Assembly (NCBI GenBank): GCA_902561765.1
Contig: CACEQR010000007.1
Span: 1 to 64,000 of the forward strand
From: an uncultured Pelagibacteraceae bacterium
Lineage (GTDB): Bacteria > Pseudomonadota > Alphaproteobacteria > Pelagibacterales > Pelagibacteraceae
Direction: 5' to 3'
DNA length: 64,000 nt
The position numbers were made by a program, and so were the translations under genes. The notes beneath the pieces are model-generated. The model worked only from the letters and a program-made list of their open reading frames with translations. It did not search any database and had not been told where the DNA came from. Shown in pieces: positions 17,058 through 25,737 of the stretch. Positions within the stretch are counted from its first letter, which is position 1. Each line of letters opens with the position of its first letter.

Positions 17058-17842
17058 TAACCGCCTAAGAATAGACGGCCAACATCTGGATTATTTAAAA
17101 GATCATCTCCTTTACCTGCAATAGCTGTTTCTCCTGAAACTAAAACATAACCAATATCAGCAAACTCTAAACCTTTTTTGGCATTCTGCTCAACCAATAT
17201 AATTGTTTTTTTTTCATTTTTTTGAAGATCATCTAATATCTCAAAAACCATTTGAATATATCTTGGCTCAAGCCCAATTGATGGTTCATCAACAAGTAAA
17301 ATAGAAGGTTTCATTACTAGGGCTCGAGAAATTTCTAAAAGTCTTCTTTCTCCACCCGATAATACTTTTGCAGGTTGATTTCTTCTGTTTCTTAATCTTT
17401 CATATTTTTGAAGAACTCTCTCAGCTTCTTCAAAAGACTCCTCTGTTTTATCTTTAATATAACCACCCATTAAAAGATTTTCCTCTACTGTCATATCTGG
17501 AAAAACCGAATTATCTTGCAAAATATATGCTATCCCCTCAGATTTAAGTTTTTCTGCAGGACTGAGGTTGGTTATTTCTTTTCCATCAATCTCTATTTTT
17601 CCTGAAAAGATATTTGTAAAACCATATATTGAATGCAGTATAGTTGATTTTCCTGCACCGTTTGGACCAATCAAACAAAGAGATTGTGCTTTACTTACAA
17701 ATAAATCAAAATTGTGTAGTATTTCCATCTTACCATAACCAGCTGATAAACCTTTGATAGTTAGGTGAACATTTTCAGACGATAGTTTTTTTAAATCCTC
17801 TGCTATAGGAGCTTTACCAAGAACTTCGTATTGATTTGCCAT
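17057..17842 (-). CDS. HAAT ABC transporter ATP-binding protein, LivF-like (set 1)
   Basis: A 261-residue ATPase, about 25 residues longer at the N terminus than usual LivF. Walker A is at 59-67, followed by a variant signature 'LSGGERRLLEISRAL' and Walker B 'ILLVDEPSIGLEP'. It overlaps livG by one base. With 17842-21821 it completes the first branched-chain-type importer. Confidence 0.9.
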   Translation of the reverse strand: MANQYEVLGKAPIAEDLKKLSSENVHLTIKGLSAGYGKMEILHNFDLFVSKAQSLCLIGPNGAGKSTILHSIYGFTNIFSGKIEIDGKEITNLSPAEKLKSEGIAYILQDNSVFPDMTVEENLLMGGYIKDKTEESFEEAERVLQKYERLRNRRNQPAKVLSGGERRLLEISRALVMKPSILLVDEPSIGLEPRYIQMVFEILDDLQKNEKKTIILVEQNAKKGLEFADIGYVLVSGETAIAGKGDDLLNNPDVGRLFLGG

Positions 17843-18582
17843 TATTGAGCTCCTAAATAAGCGTCAATCACACGCTTATCATTTTTAATTTCATCAGGTG
17901 TTCCATTTGCAAGCATTTTTCCATGCGCAAGACAAAAGATACTTTCAGCTAATTGCATTATTACTCTCATATTATGTTCAATAACAAGTAGAGTAATTCC
18001 AAAATCTTGATTTACTTTTATCAATCTATCAATAATTCCATTTATTAATGTAGGGTTGATACCTGCGGTTGGTTCGTCCAGTAATAACATCTCAGGCTCA
18101 TTCATTAATGCCATTGCTAATTCTAATAACTTCTGCTGACCAAATGATAAATCTCCCGCTCGTAGTTTTCTTTTTTGATATAATCCAACAAAATTTAATA
18201 AATTTTCAGCTTTTTCTGTAAGATTTTGTGGTATCTGGGAAAATATAGAAACTAAACTTTCATCGCTTGCTTTGTGACTTATAAGCATATTGTCTACACA
18301 ATTCAATTTTCCATAAATTCTTGTTTGCTGAAAAGTTCTAAGCAAACCAAGTTTAGCTATTACAGGGACTGGTAATTCAGATACTTCTTTACCATTAAAT
18401 TTAATTGACCCTTGATCTATAGGGTATGTTCCAACTATAGAATTAAACAATGTTGTTTTTCCAGATCCATTTGGTCCAATTAAACCTACGATTTTTCCTT
18501 TTTCAACTGACATGGATATATCAACATTCGCTTTAACCCCACCAAATGACTTACTCACATTACTTACCTCTAAAATACTCAT
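17842..18582 (-). CDS. HAAT ABC transporter ATP-binding protein, LivG-like (set 1)
   Basis: A 246-residue ATPase with Walker A at 36-44. The usual LSGGQ signature is 'LSFGQQKLLELAMALM', a Phe-for-Gly variant seen in some LivG proteins. Walker B and the 'IEHNMRVIMQLAESIF' switch region follow, and it ends 'VIDAYLG'. Overlaps livM by 4 bases. Confidence 0.9.
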   Translation of the reverse strand: MSILEVSNVSKSFGGVKANVDISMSVEKGKIVGLIGPNGSGKTTLFNSIVGTYPIDQGSIKFNGKEVSELPVPVIAKLGLLRTFQQTRIYGKLNCVDNMLISHKASDESLVSIFSQIPQNLTEKAENLLNFVGLYQKRKLRAGDLSFGQQKLLELAMALMNEPEMLLLDEPTAGINPTLINGIIDRLIKVNQDFGITLLVIEHNMRVIMQLAESIFCLAHGKMLANGTPDEIKNDKRVIDAYLGAQ

Positions 18583-19628
18583 TTAAGTGTAACCTGTGCT
18601 TTCCGATCTGCTTCATCTACAACTTCACCAAATCTCTCTGGATACTTTTCTCTCAACCAGCCCATAATCCCTTCAGGGAAATAAATAACAATTACAACAA
18701 TCAAAACTCCAAGAGCAACATACTGCCAACCTAAAAAGAATGTCCAAAATCCCTCTTTAAATATATGAAATAAAGTTGCACCAATTACTGGGCCCCACAA
18801 CGTTCCTTTTCCTCCTAGTATGGCCATCAAGACCATGAATACTCCCATTTCTCTTCCATCAAAAGCAACATCGGTTGAGTCTATATATCCAACTAATCCA
18901 CCCATGATACCTCCAGCCAATCCACAGAAAAATGCAGAAATCATCCAACCAATAATTTTATATTTCATTGTTTGAATACCCATTGCTTCAGCTTTATCTT
19001 CATTATCTCTAATTGCATTAAGAACTAGTTTGAATCTTGTTGAGTAAATTGCTTTGACTGCAAGGAACGTGAATACCAAAACTATAAAACTACAAAAATA
19101 GAAAAACTCACCTCTTGCTTCTAATCTATCGACATTAGGAAACGGAGGTGTTGTAAAACCTTGTCCTGCTCCAATTATTTCTATTCCTCCAGAAATTTCT
19201 CCAGCCGCAACTCCTAAACCTAATGTACAAATTGCAAAATAATGTCCTCTTAAACCTAAAATCGAATAACCAATTAAACCAGCAACTATTGCTGGGACTA
19301 CCGCAGCGACCGCCAAACCAACTGCAAAACCTTGAAAGAATTGAGCAGGTGTATGAACAAAAGTTTTCTCTCCACCCCCTTCAGTCCACTCTCCTAGAGG
19401 AAAAAACATTCCTACTTGAACTGAGGCACATAAATACATTCCTAGCCCATAAAACAAAATATTTCCGAAGGTATTATAACCCATTTCACCACCCTGAACA
19501 TTCCATGTGATAGCTAGAATTATTAATATACAAAGAATTGATAGCTGAACTTTAAATGCTGGAAATATAAAAGGTGCAGCAATACCGAATATTAGAATAG
19601 CTCCATATAAAATAATATTTTTATTCAT
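18579..19628 (-). CDS. HAAT ABC transporter permease, LivM-like (set 1)
   Basis: A 349-residue inner-membrane permease with about ten helices and the 'LNAIRDNEDKAEAMGI' coupling segment. The C-terminal tail after the last helix is unusually long and charged (~30 residues). Its start touches livH's stop at 19628. Part of the set-1 importer. Confidence 0.9.
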   Translation of the reverse strand: MNKNIILYGAILIFGIAAPFIFPAFKVQLSILCILIILAITWNVQGGEMGYNTFGNILFYGLGMYLCASVQVGMFFPLGEWTEGGGEKTFVHTPAQFFQGFAVGLAVAAVVPAIVAGLIGYSILGLRGHYFAICTLGLGVAAGEISGGIEIIGAGQGFTTPPFPNVDRLEARGEFFYFCSFIVLVFTFLAVKAIYSTRFKLVLNAIRDNEDKAEAMGIQTMKYKIIGWMISAFFCGLAGGIMGGLVGYIDSTDVAFDGREMGVFMVLMAILGGKGTLWGPVIGATLFHIFKEGFWTFFLGWQYVALGVLIVVIVIYFPEGIMGWLREKYPERFGEVVDEADRKAQVTLK

Positions 19629-20521
19629 TATTTTAAATATTCTCTTTTTTTTGAAAGTTTAAATCTTCTGTAAACTAAAATTAAGACTAACAGTAAGAAC
19701 ACAGAACCAATTCTAAATTCTGTACCTAAAATATAATCTGCAAACTCCTCAAATACACCTAAACCCATACCTGACATTGCAACACCAGGTAAATTTCCAA
19801 GTCCAGCAACAATTACAATCATAAAAGACCTAATTGTATAAGGTAATCCCATATAAGGGTGAATTGTGAAAGTAATTGAAATTAAAGCTCCAGCTACTCC
19901 GCATAAAGCTGCGTTAATACCAAAAGTAGCTGCATATACCTTCTCTGTATCTACACCTAAAATCTTGGCTGCTCTTGCATTTTGAGCAGTTGCTCTAATA
20001 GCCCTTCCAAGCTTAGATTTTTTCATATAAATTACCAACCCGATAGCAAAAACAATACTTATAAATGCTGAAAAAATTTTTGAATTTGGCAATGTAACAG
20101 AGTTATCAAACAACATCGTTGTTCCATATCCTGAGTTTGCAAGAACTACATCTGCACCAAATGCAAAGTTCATTAATTGCATAAATAAAATACTTATTCC
20201 AAAAGTTGCCAAAATAGAAATAAATAGATCTCTATCTACAACTTTATTAATAACCAACTTGTAAATAATTACCCCAACAAAATACATTATTATTGGTGAA
20301 ACTATCACTCCCCACGCAGGATGAATTCCATACAGATACATAAAGTATGCTATGTAACCTCCTAATATAACTAAATCACCTTGAGCAATGTTAATTATAT
20401 TCATGACTCCCCATTGAAGAGCCATTCCGTAAGCTATTAGCGCAAATAAAATTCCAAGTAACAAACCATCTAGTACAGCTTGTAAAGTTAACATCGGAAC
20501 TTGGAAAATTAAAAAATCCAT
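19628..20521 (-). CDS. HAAT ABC transporter permease, LivH-like (set 1)
   Basis: A 297-residue permease with eight or so helices and the LivH N-terminal 'LLGILFALIAYGMALQWGVMNIINIAQGD' region. The coupling loop 'RAIRATAQNARAAKILGV' is near residue 175. Its transcript is separated from that of the binding protein by the hairpin at 20541-20580, so it is probably made in smaller amounts. Confidence 0.9.
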   Translation of the reverse strand: MDFLIFQVPMLTLQAVLDGLLLGILFALIAYGMALQWGVMNIINIAQGDLVILGGYIAYFMYLYGIHPAWGVIVSPIIMYFVGVIIYKLVINKVVDRDLFISILATFGISILFMQLMNFAFGADVVLANSGYGTTMLFDNSVTLPNSKIFSAFISIVFAIGLVIYMKKSKLGRAIRATAQNARAAKILGVDTEKVYAATFGINAALCGVAGALISITFTIHPYMGLPYTIRSFMIVIVAGLGNLPGVAMSGMGLGVFEEFADYILGTEFRIGSVFLLLVLILVYRRFKLSKKREYLK

Positions 20522-20540
20522 AATTTCTAAATGCTATATA

Positions 20541-20580
20541 AAAAAAAGCCCCCTATTGCTAGGGGGCTAAGATTTTTTTT
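20541..20580. terminator. Intra-operon hairpin terminator between livK and livH (bidirectional in form)
   Basis: A perfect 9-bp, G/C-rich stem AGCCCCCTA/TAGGGGGCT (20547-20555 with 20560-20568) has a 4-base loop. On the - strand the stem is followed by seven T (complement of 20541-20547); on the + strand T's lie at 20572-20580. Because livH lies downstream on the - strand with no obvious new promoter, it likely acts as a leaky terminator or mRNA-stabilising 3' hairpin that favours binding-protein expression. Confidence 0.85.
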
Positions 20581-20582
20581 TA

Positions 20583-21821
20583 TTATCTTTCAGACCACTT
20601 AGGAATTGGGTGAATTAATTCTGCTGAAGCCCATTTTAATGGAGCTACAACTTTATTTTCACATTTTCCTGCGTCATCACACATTACTTGGAAAAGTACC
20701 ATTGGTTTGTCAACGTTCTGACCACCTTCGGCAAACTTAATATTTCCATAGAATGTTTGCATATTAGTAGCTGCAAGTGCATCTCTTACTTTCTTTTGAT
20801 CAAAAGTATTTGCTCTTTCAAATGCATCTTTAAATACTAATAAAGCAGCTGATGACTCTGCTGATTGATATGGCGGATCATAACCAAATAATTTCTCAAA
20901 GTCTGCAGCATATGTCATACCATCTTTGAAGAAATCATCTTTGTAAGTTAATGTTTTATGCCATTGAGATGCACACAAAGCGTACTGAGAGTTCTTACCA
21001 TGTTGCTTAGATAATTTTGCAGCATCACAGTGTGTCATTGCAAGCATAGGAACATCAACTTTCATTTCAGCTATTTGTCTGATTGCAGTTAATGCACCTT
21101 TCGTGTGACCTGATACAACCAAAACATCTGGCTTAGTAGCTTTAACTTTTGCCAATGTTGCTGCCATATCGTTTAGCTCTTTTGGTAGTTTATCGTCAAT
21201 TATGATTTTAGATCCAGTTTCTTTCGCTGCATCTAAAATTCCTAATCTAACATCTTGTGAGAAAGCATCTTGCTCAAAAGCTTGAGCAATTCTTACACCT
21301 TTTCCACCATTTAGTTCAACAGCTGTTCTGATCGCAACATCTAAATATAAGTTTGCTGGTGCAAGCACTGCAAATAAATATTTATATCCCTTTGTAAACA
21401 AAGATCTTGATGCACCATTAGCCTCAACCATAGGAACACCATATTTTTCAGTTACAGGTGCAATTGCTTTTGTCAAACCTGAGCTGTATGGCCCAAGCAT
21501 AAACTCAACTCCGTCTTGTGAAATTAATCTTTCTGCAAGTTGTGCTGCTCTTTTTGGGTTTGACTCATCATCGTAATAGATAATATCAAACTTGTAAGTT
21601 TTTCCTCCAACTTTAACACCACCCATCTCGTTAATTCTATCAACGGCCATATTGTATCCGTTTTGAGTATGAACTCCGTTAGATGAGTATTTTCCAGTTA
21701 AAGAAATTGCGGCACCTAATATGATTTTATCACCAACAACTTTTGCAATTGAGACAACTGAAGTTGAAAATAAAATCGCTATTGCAGAAACAAATGTAAT
21801 TATAATGTTTTTAATTTTCAT
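20583..21821 (-). CDS. HAAT ABC transporter periplasmic binding protein, LivK-like (set 1)
   Basis: A 412-residue type I periplasmic binding protein. A signal peptide covers ~1-27 (MKIKN..., hydrophobic stretch, cleavage near 'SIA'). The mature part begins 'KIILGAAISLTGKYSSNGV' and carries 'LAERLISQDGVEFMLGPYSS' and 'AESSAALLVF', the HAAT pattern. A strong AGGAG SD precedes it. First gene of the set-1 transporter, followed by a strong hairpin. Ligand likely an amino acid or amide, not resolvable here. Confidence 0.9.
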   Translation of the reverse strand: MKIKNIIITFVSAIAILFSTSVVSIAKVVGDKIILGAAISLTGKYSSNGVHTQNGYNMAVDRINEMGGVKVGGKTYKFDIIYYDDESNPKRAAQLAERLISQDGVEFMLGPYSSGLTKAIAPVTEKYGVPMVEANGASRSLFTKGYKYLFAVLAPANLYLDVAIRTAVELNGGKGVRIAQAFEQDAFSQDVRLGILDAAKETGSKIIIDDKLPKELNDMAATLAKVKATKPDVLVVSGHTKGALTAIRQIAEMKVDVPMLAMTHCDAAKLSKQHGKNSQYALCASQWHKTLTYKDDFFKDGMTYAADFEKLFGYDPPYQSAESSAALLVFKDAFERANTFDQKKVRDALAATNMQTFYGNIKFAEGGQNVDKPMVLFQVMCDDAGKCENKVVAPLKWASAELIHPIPKWSER

Positions 21822-21909
21822 TTATCTCCTCTTATTAATTAATTAATATAAAACTTATTAAACTAAGAAATTAGTTTTTTTTCAAGTAACAGTAGTATCG
21901 CATTTGTGG

Positions 21910-22524
21910 CTAATATTGTTGCATAAATGCAATTATTAGAGCTATCACAATTAAGACGCACGCAGAAATTGTGTTTATGACCTTCGCGTTTGCTTTAACC
22001 CATGTAATCATTTTATTTGCCAAGATTGCATAACCAACTAAAGATAAAAAATCTAAAATTACATAAGTAGTAATTAAAATTAAAAATTGAGCAACATAGT
22101 TTGTGTTAAAATCAATGAACTGAGGAAATATAAAAGGGAAAAACATCCAAGCTTTTGGACTTGTGCCAGCAACTAAAAAACCATCTTTAAAAAATGATAA
22201 TGAGCTTTTTTTTAAATTATCTCCTGAGTCAAAATCTTTTGGTCTTGATTTATATATGTCGTATGCGAGGTAAAGTATATAAACTACACCAAACCACTTA
22301 AATATATTTAGTAAAGTTGGGTTATCAGAAATAAAAGAACCAATTACAAAAATTACAAGACATGCTTGAATAATATTTGCAGTAACATCTCCTAGTGCAG
22401 TCCAAATACAATTTCTAACACCATAATTCATAGAATATGAAATAATTACAATTCTTGGAGTTCCTGGAGTAATAAACATAAACAAGATAATTTGGAGAAA
22501 TAAGAAATAATTTAGTGGAAGCAT
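21910..22524 (-). CDS. LysE/RhtB-family amino-acid exporter
   Basis: A 204-residue membrane protein with about six helices. The N-terminal 'LFMFITPGTPRIVIISYSMNYGVRNCIWTALGD' region carries the RhtB-type PGP-like motif (here PGTP), and 'GFLVAGTSPKAWMFFPFIFPQFI' matches the second conserved block. Proton-driven export of homoserine, threonine, leucine or similar is the family role. Its leader holds a hairpin that would hide its ribosome site (22529-22575). It is 88 bases upstream of livK on the same strand. Confidence 0.87.
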   Translation of the reverse strand: MLPLNYFLFLQIILFMFITPGTPRIVIISYSMNYGVRNCIWTALGDVTANIIQACLVIFVIGSFISDNPTLLNIFKWFGVVYILYLAYDIYKSRPKDFDSGDNLKKSSLSFFKDGFLVAGTSPKAWMFFPFIFPQFIDFNTNYVAQFLILITTYVILDFLSLVGYAILANKMITWVKANAKVINTISACVLIVIALIIAFMQQY

Positions 22525-22575
22525 GATGGATAGTCCTAAAAAACCGGGAGCTAAAGATGGCTAGATAGGACTATC
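22525..22575 (-). promoter_or_regulatory. Ribosome-site-sequestering hairpin in the rhtB-type exporter leader
   Basis: A perfect 10-bp inverted repeat GATAGTCCTA/TAGGACTATC (22529-22538 with 22566-22575) encloses a 27-base, comparatively G/C-rich loop. Read on the - strand the 3' arm contains AGGA, 9 bases before the ATG at 22524, so the stem would hide the SD. This looks like a ligand- or protein-controlled translational switch. I cannot match the loop to a known riboswitch. Confidence 0.55.
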
Positions 22576-22642
22576 TAAAAATGATAATATCATAGGTATA
22601 TAAATTTGCATTATTTATTTATTTCAAGATTGCAGGAATTTT

Positions 22643-22942
22643 ATGAAAAAAAGTCACAGGCCCACAACCAGAGTTAAAAATCCTGAACCAAAACCAGGTA
22701 GTCCAGACTGGGTCATTTGGGCAGCTTGGGCAGATAGAATTACATTTGAAGATATAGAAAAAAAAACTGGAAAAACTGAGTCCGATGTAATCAAAATTAT
22801 GAGGAGAAATTTGAAACCTTCATCTTTTAGATTATGGAGAAAAAGAGTGAATTCACAAAGTATTAAACATAGGAAAAAGTTTGAATATTCAAGAAAACAA
22901 ATAAGAATTAAAATAAGGAAAAATGAAATTCATAACTGGTAA
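22643..22942 (+). CDS. DUF2805/TIGR03643 family small protein
   Basis: A 99-residue very basic protein. The conserved core 'PDWVIWAAWADRITFEDIEKKTGKTESDVIKIMRR' region (residues ~20-54) is the DUF2805 signature and has a helix-turn-helix look: a helix, a turn at 'KTGKTES', then a recognition-like helix. The C terminus is Lys/Arg-rich. The family is uncharacterised; nucleic-acid binding is an inference from the fold-like pattern and charge. Precedes a glutaredoxin by 28 bases. Confidence 0.75.
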   Translation: MKKSHRPTTRVKNPEPKPGSPDWVIWAAWADRITFEDIEKKTGKTESDVIKIMRRNLKPSSFRLWRKRVNSQSIKHRKKFEYSRKQIRIKIRKNEIHNW

Positions 22943-22970
22943 TATCAAAAAATATAATTATATCTAAAAT

Positions 22971-23225
22971 ATGAAAAATATAACAATGTATTCGGGACCA
23001 ATGTGCGCATTTTGTGATGCTGCAAAAAGATTGTTAAAAAGAAATAATCTTGAATATAAAGTTATTGATGTATCTACAGGTCCAGAGCTTAGAGATGAAA
23101 TGATTCAAAAAGCTAATGGAAGAAGAACTATACCTCAAATTTTTTTTAATGATGAGCATATTGGTGGTTATCAAGAGCTAAGAGATCTTGAAAAAAATGG
23201 TCAACTAGAAGCATCTTTAAAATAA
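22971..23225 (+). CDS. grxC: Glutaredoxin 3
   Basis: An 84-residue thioredoxin-fold protein with active site C12-A-F-C15. This replaces the common CPYC with CAFC, but both cysteines remain. The cis-Pro motif 'RTIPQIF' and the glutathione-binding 'GGYQELRDL' are in place. It reduces disulfides using glutathione in the cytoplasm. Convergent with the DUF1479 gene, two bases apart. Confidence 0.9.
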   Translation: MKNITMYSGPMCAFCDAAKRLLKRNNLEYKVIDVSTGPELRDEMIQKANGRRTIPQIFFNDEHIGGYQELRDLEKNGQLEASLK

Positions 23226-23226
23226 A

Positions 23227-24462
23227 TTAGTTCCATTCAATTAAACCTAATTGTTTTTTTGCTAATTCACTTAAGTCATTGACTGTGACTCTTCCTTTAT
23301 AATTTACTTCATAATCTTCAGGAGCAAAATCAGGTGGACTTTTACCTTCAACAAATTTTTTTGATTGTTTTTTTATATAATCAATATTTTTTTGACAATA
23401 AGGTGTTGATCCAACATAAACAACGTTTGAGTAATTTTTACCTCGATGTTTCTCCTCAACTGCATGCACTACATCTGGATGCCACCAAATAGTATCTCCA
23501 GGATTCATTTTTGGAATTGAAATTAGTCCCTCTAGTAACAAACTATGATATTTTTCATTTATCGATAAAGCTTTTCCTGCTTTTGATCCACATAATTCAT
23601 TTTCGGGTACATCATCTAATAAGGCTCTTGTTAAGACATATGACATTCCTTTTGCAATAGGAATCAATTGTAAAGTTCCATCATTTGGACCTTGTTCAGT
23701 TAAGGCAGTCCATCCTTGAAATGTTCTAAATACATGTGCTACTGCTGGCGACTCAAATTCAATTGTTTCATCTCTATATTTTGCATCAAATGGATTAAAA
23801 TTTTCAAAGTTGTCTGAAAAAATATCATTATAAATTTTTTGATATGCTTGATCTATCCATCTTTCAACAGACCCAGCATCACAATGTGGAGATAAACCTA
23901 GCGTATCATCTCCTGGTTCTCTCCTTCTTACTCGATCTGCATAAACAAGTTCCCTATTTGGATCAAATATATTTTTACCCTCATAATTATAATTCCAAAG
24001 ATTGTTCAACCATTTTTTAATAGTATCCATTTCTTTGGAATGTCTAATTTCTGATTGTGCTTTAGACCAATACAATCCAAAAATTTGAGGTTTTCCTGAT
24101 TTTAAGTCGCTAAAGTATTTATCTATACCAATCTTTTTTTTTTGGTCTTCAAAATAATTATTTTCCAAGACATATTTATCTAAATCATCATTTAAATCTT
24201 CCACTTTTTTTTTATCAAAGGCATTTCTAATAATTACACAGCCACGTTTGAATATTTTATCTTTGATTATTGTTTGATCCTTAATTGAGATATCTTCAAA
24301 TTCTATTTCTGGTATAACTGAACTCTTTGACTCTTTAATTATTTTTACTTCTTTTTGAATATATTTTTCAATTTTTTTAAAATTATAAACAAAATTATCT
24401 GATTTTTTTCTTAAATTAATTTTTTCAGAGATAATCTTATTTTGTATTTCAGTTAAATTCAT
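23227..24462 (-). CDS. DUF1479 protein (YbiU-like), putative Fe(II)/2OG-type oxygenase
   Basis: A 411-residue soluble protein resembling E. coli YbiU (DUF1479) in length and motifs ('HCDAGSVERWID', 'QGWTALTEQGPNDGTL', 'PGDTIWWHPDVVHAVE'). Candidate iron ligands are H193-x-D195 and H333, in the double-stranded beta-helix pattern. The family's substrate is unknown. It lies 13 bases after msrB at the end of a - strand gene series. Confidence 0.8.
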   Translation of the reverse strand: MNLTEIQNKIISEKINLRKKSDNFVYNFKKIEKYIQKEVKIIKESKSSVIPEIEFEDISIKDQTIIKDKIFKRGCVIIRNAFDKKKVEDLNDDLDKYVLENNYFEDQKKKIGIDKYFSDLKSGKPQIFGLYWSKAQSEIRHSKEMDTIKKWLNNLWNYNYEGKNIFDPNRELVYADRVRRREPGDDTLGLSPHCDAGSVERWIDQAYQKIYNDIFSDNFENFNPFDAKYRDETIEFESPAVAHVFRTFQGWTALTEQGPNDGTLQLIPIAKGMSYVLTRALLDDVPENELCGSKAGKALSINEKYHSLLLEGLISIPKMNPGDTIWWHPDVVHAVEEKHRGKNYSNVVYVGSTPYCQKNIDYIKKQSKKFVEGKSPPDFAPEDYEVNYKGRVTVNDLSELAKKQLGLIEWN

Positions 24463-24475
24463 AATTTGAAATCAA

Positions 24476-24844
24476 TTATTTTGGTTTAAAAACTAAACAG
24501 ACACCATTATTACAATACCTTTTTCCAGTTGGTTGTGGTCCATCATCGAATATATGTCCATGGTGTCCACCACAATTTTTACAATGATATTCTGTTCTTG
24601 CATATCCAATATGGTAGTCAGTTTTTATTTCAAAAACATCAGGAAGTGACTCGTAAAATGATGGCCAACCGGAGCCACTTTCATACTTAGTATTTGAGTC
24701 GAACAATTTTATTCCACAATTTGCACAATGATAACTACCTTTTCTTTTTTCAAAATTTAGTTCACTAGAACCAGGAGCTTCTGTTGCTTCTTCAAATAAA
24801 ACTTTTTTTTGTTGATCAGATAAATTAGGGTTATTTTTCGTCAT
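24476..24844 (-). CDS. msrB: Peptide-methionine (R)-S-oxide reductase MsrB
   Basis: A 122-residue MsrB with zinc cysteines C40/C43 and C88/C91, 'GSGWPSF' substrate loop and the catalytic Cys C111 in 'RYCNNG'. It repairs methionine-R-sulfoxide in proteins with thioredoxin. Its start overlaps the deacetylase gene by 14 bases. The N terminus is at the short end for the family. Confidence 0.93.
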   Translation of the reverse strand: MTKNNPNLSDQQKKVLFEEATEAPGSSELNFEKRKGSYHCANCGIKLFDSNTKYESGSGWPSFYESLPDVFEIKTDYHIGYARTEYHCKNCGGHHGHIFDDGPQPTGKRYCNNGVCLVFKPK

Positions 24845-25736
24845 TTAAATATTTTGCACAATTTTTATGTAAACTTGCGTGCAATTCAACAAGTTTTTCA
24901 AAGTCTTTATTGTAACCGCCCCCTAAAACTCCACAAATAGGAATTCTTCTTTCAAAAAAGTTTCTTATAACCATGTCATCTCTTTTATTTATGCCTATGT
25001 CGGTAATGTTCAACTTGCCTAATCTATCTCCTAAATGAATATCAACTCCTGCAATATAAAATACAAAGTCAAAATTAAAATCATTTAAAAAAATTAAATT
25101 TTTTTTTAAAATATCTAAATATTCTTTGTCTTCCATGGCTTGGTCAAGCTCAACATCTAAATCACTTTTTGATTTTATAGCTGGGTAATTTACTTTCGAG
25201 TGCATGCTAAACGTAAAAACATTATTTTCATTTTTAAATATTTCTGCGTTTCCATTTCCTTGATGAACATCTAGATCAACAATAAGGATTTTATTCGCTA
25301 ATCCTCTATTCAAAAGATATTTTGCAGCAACAGCTACATCGTTAAAAACACAAAATCCAGCTCCTTCATCATAAGTAGCATGGTGACTTCCGCCAGCAGT
25401 ATTACAAGCTATTCCATAATTAATAGCCAATTTAGAAGCTAATACTGTACCACCTGTTGCAACTAACGATCTCTTAACAACGCTTTCAACTAGAGGAAAT
25501 CCTATTTTTTTTATTAAATTTTCTTCCAGTGTTTTATTTATAATTTTTAAAATATAATTTTCAGAGTGAGCCTCTTTAAGAGTGTCTATTGAACATGGTT
25601 CAGGTTTATAAAACTTATTTACCACCTTTTTCTTTTTAAGAAAATTTGCTAATTCACTAAATTTCTTTATTGGAAATTTATTATCATCACCAATCTTTGC
25701 TTCATAGTCAGGATGATTTACAACTGGTAATTCCAC
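24831..25736 (-). CDS. Histone-deacetylase-family (class IV-like) zinc deacetylase
   Basis: A 301-residue arginase/deacetylase-fold protein. It has the paired catalytic histidines H118-H119, zinc ligands D156, H158 and D232 ('DLDVHQGNG', 'AGVDIH') and the catalytic Tyr at 275 in 'GGGYN'. In bacteria such enzymes deacetylate acetyl-polyamines, acetyl-lysine proteins or small amides; which applies here is unknown. It lies one base after the 2-hydroxyacid dehydrogenase stop. Confidence 0.9.
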   Translation of the reverse strand: MELPVVNHPDYEAKIGDDNKFPIKKFSELANFLKKKKVVNKFYKPEPCSIDTLKEAHSENYILKIINKTLEENLIKKIGFPLVESVVKRSLVATGGTVLASKLAINYGIACNTAGGSHHATYDEGAGFCVFNDVAVAAKYLLNRGLANKILIVDLDVHQGNGNAEIFKNENNVFTFSMHSKVNYPAIKSKSDLDVELDQAMEDKEYLDILKKNLIFLNDFNFDFVFYIAGVDIHLGDRLGKLNITDIGINKRDDMVIRNFFERRIPICGVLGGGYNKDFEKLVELHASLHKNCAKYLNDEK

Positions 25737-25737
25737 T

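Noticed and set aside
21861-21882. AACTAA-GAAA-TTAGTT hairpin followed by T's on the + strand upstream of livK
   Set aside because: No + strand gene precedes it and the stem has one G/C pair per three bases; it looks like chance in AT-rich DNA.
22540-22565. A GCTAAA-like segment on the + strand that recalls the SAM-II/SAM-V riboswitch core
   Set aside because: The rest of the pseudoknot consensus is missing, the downstream + gene is 68 bases away, and the - strand reading with a hidden ribosome site explains the repeat better.
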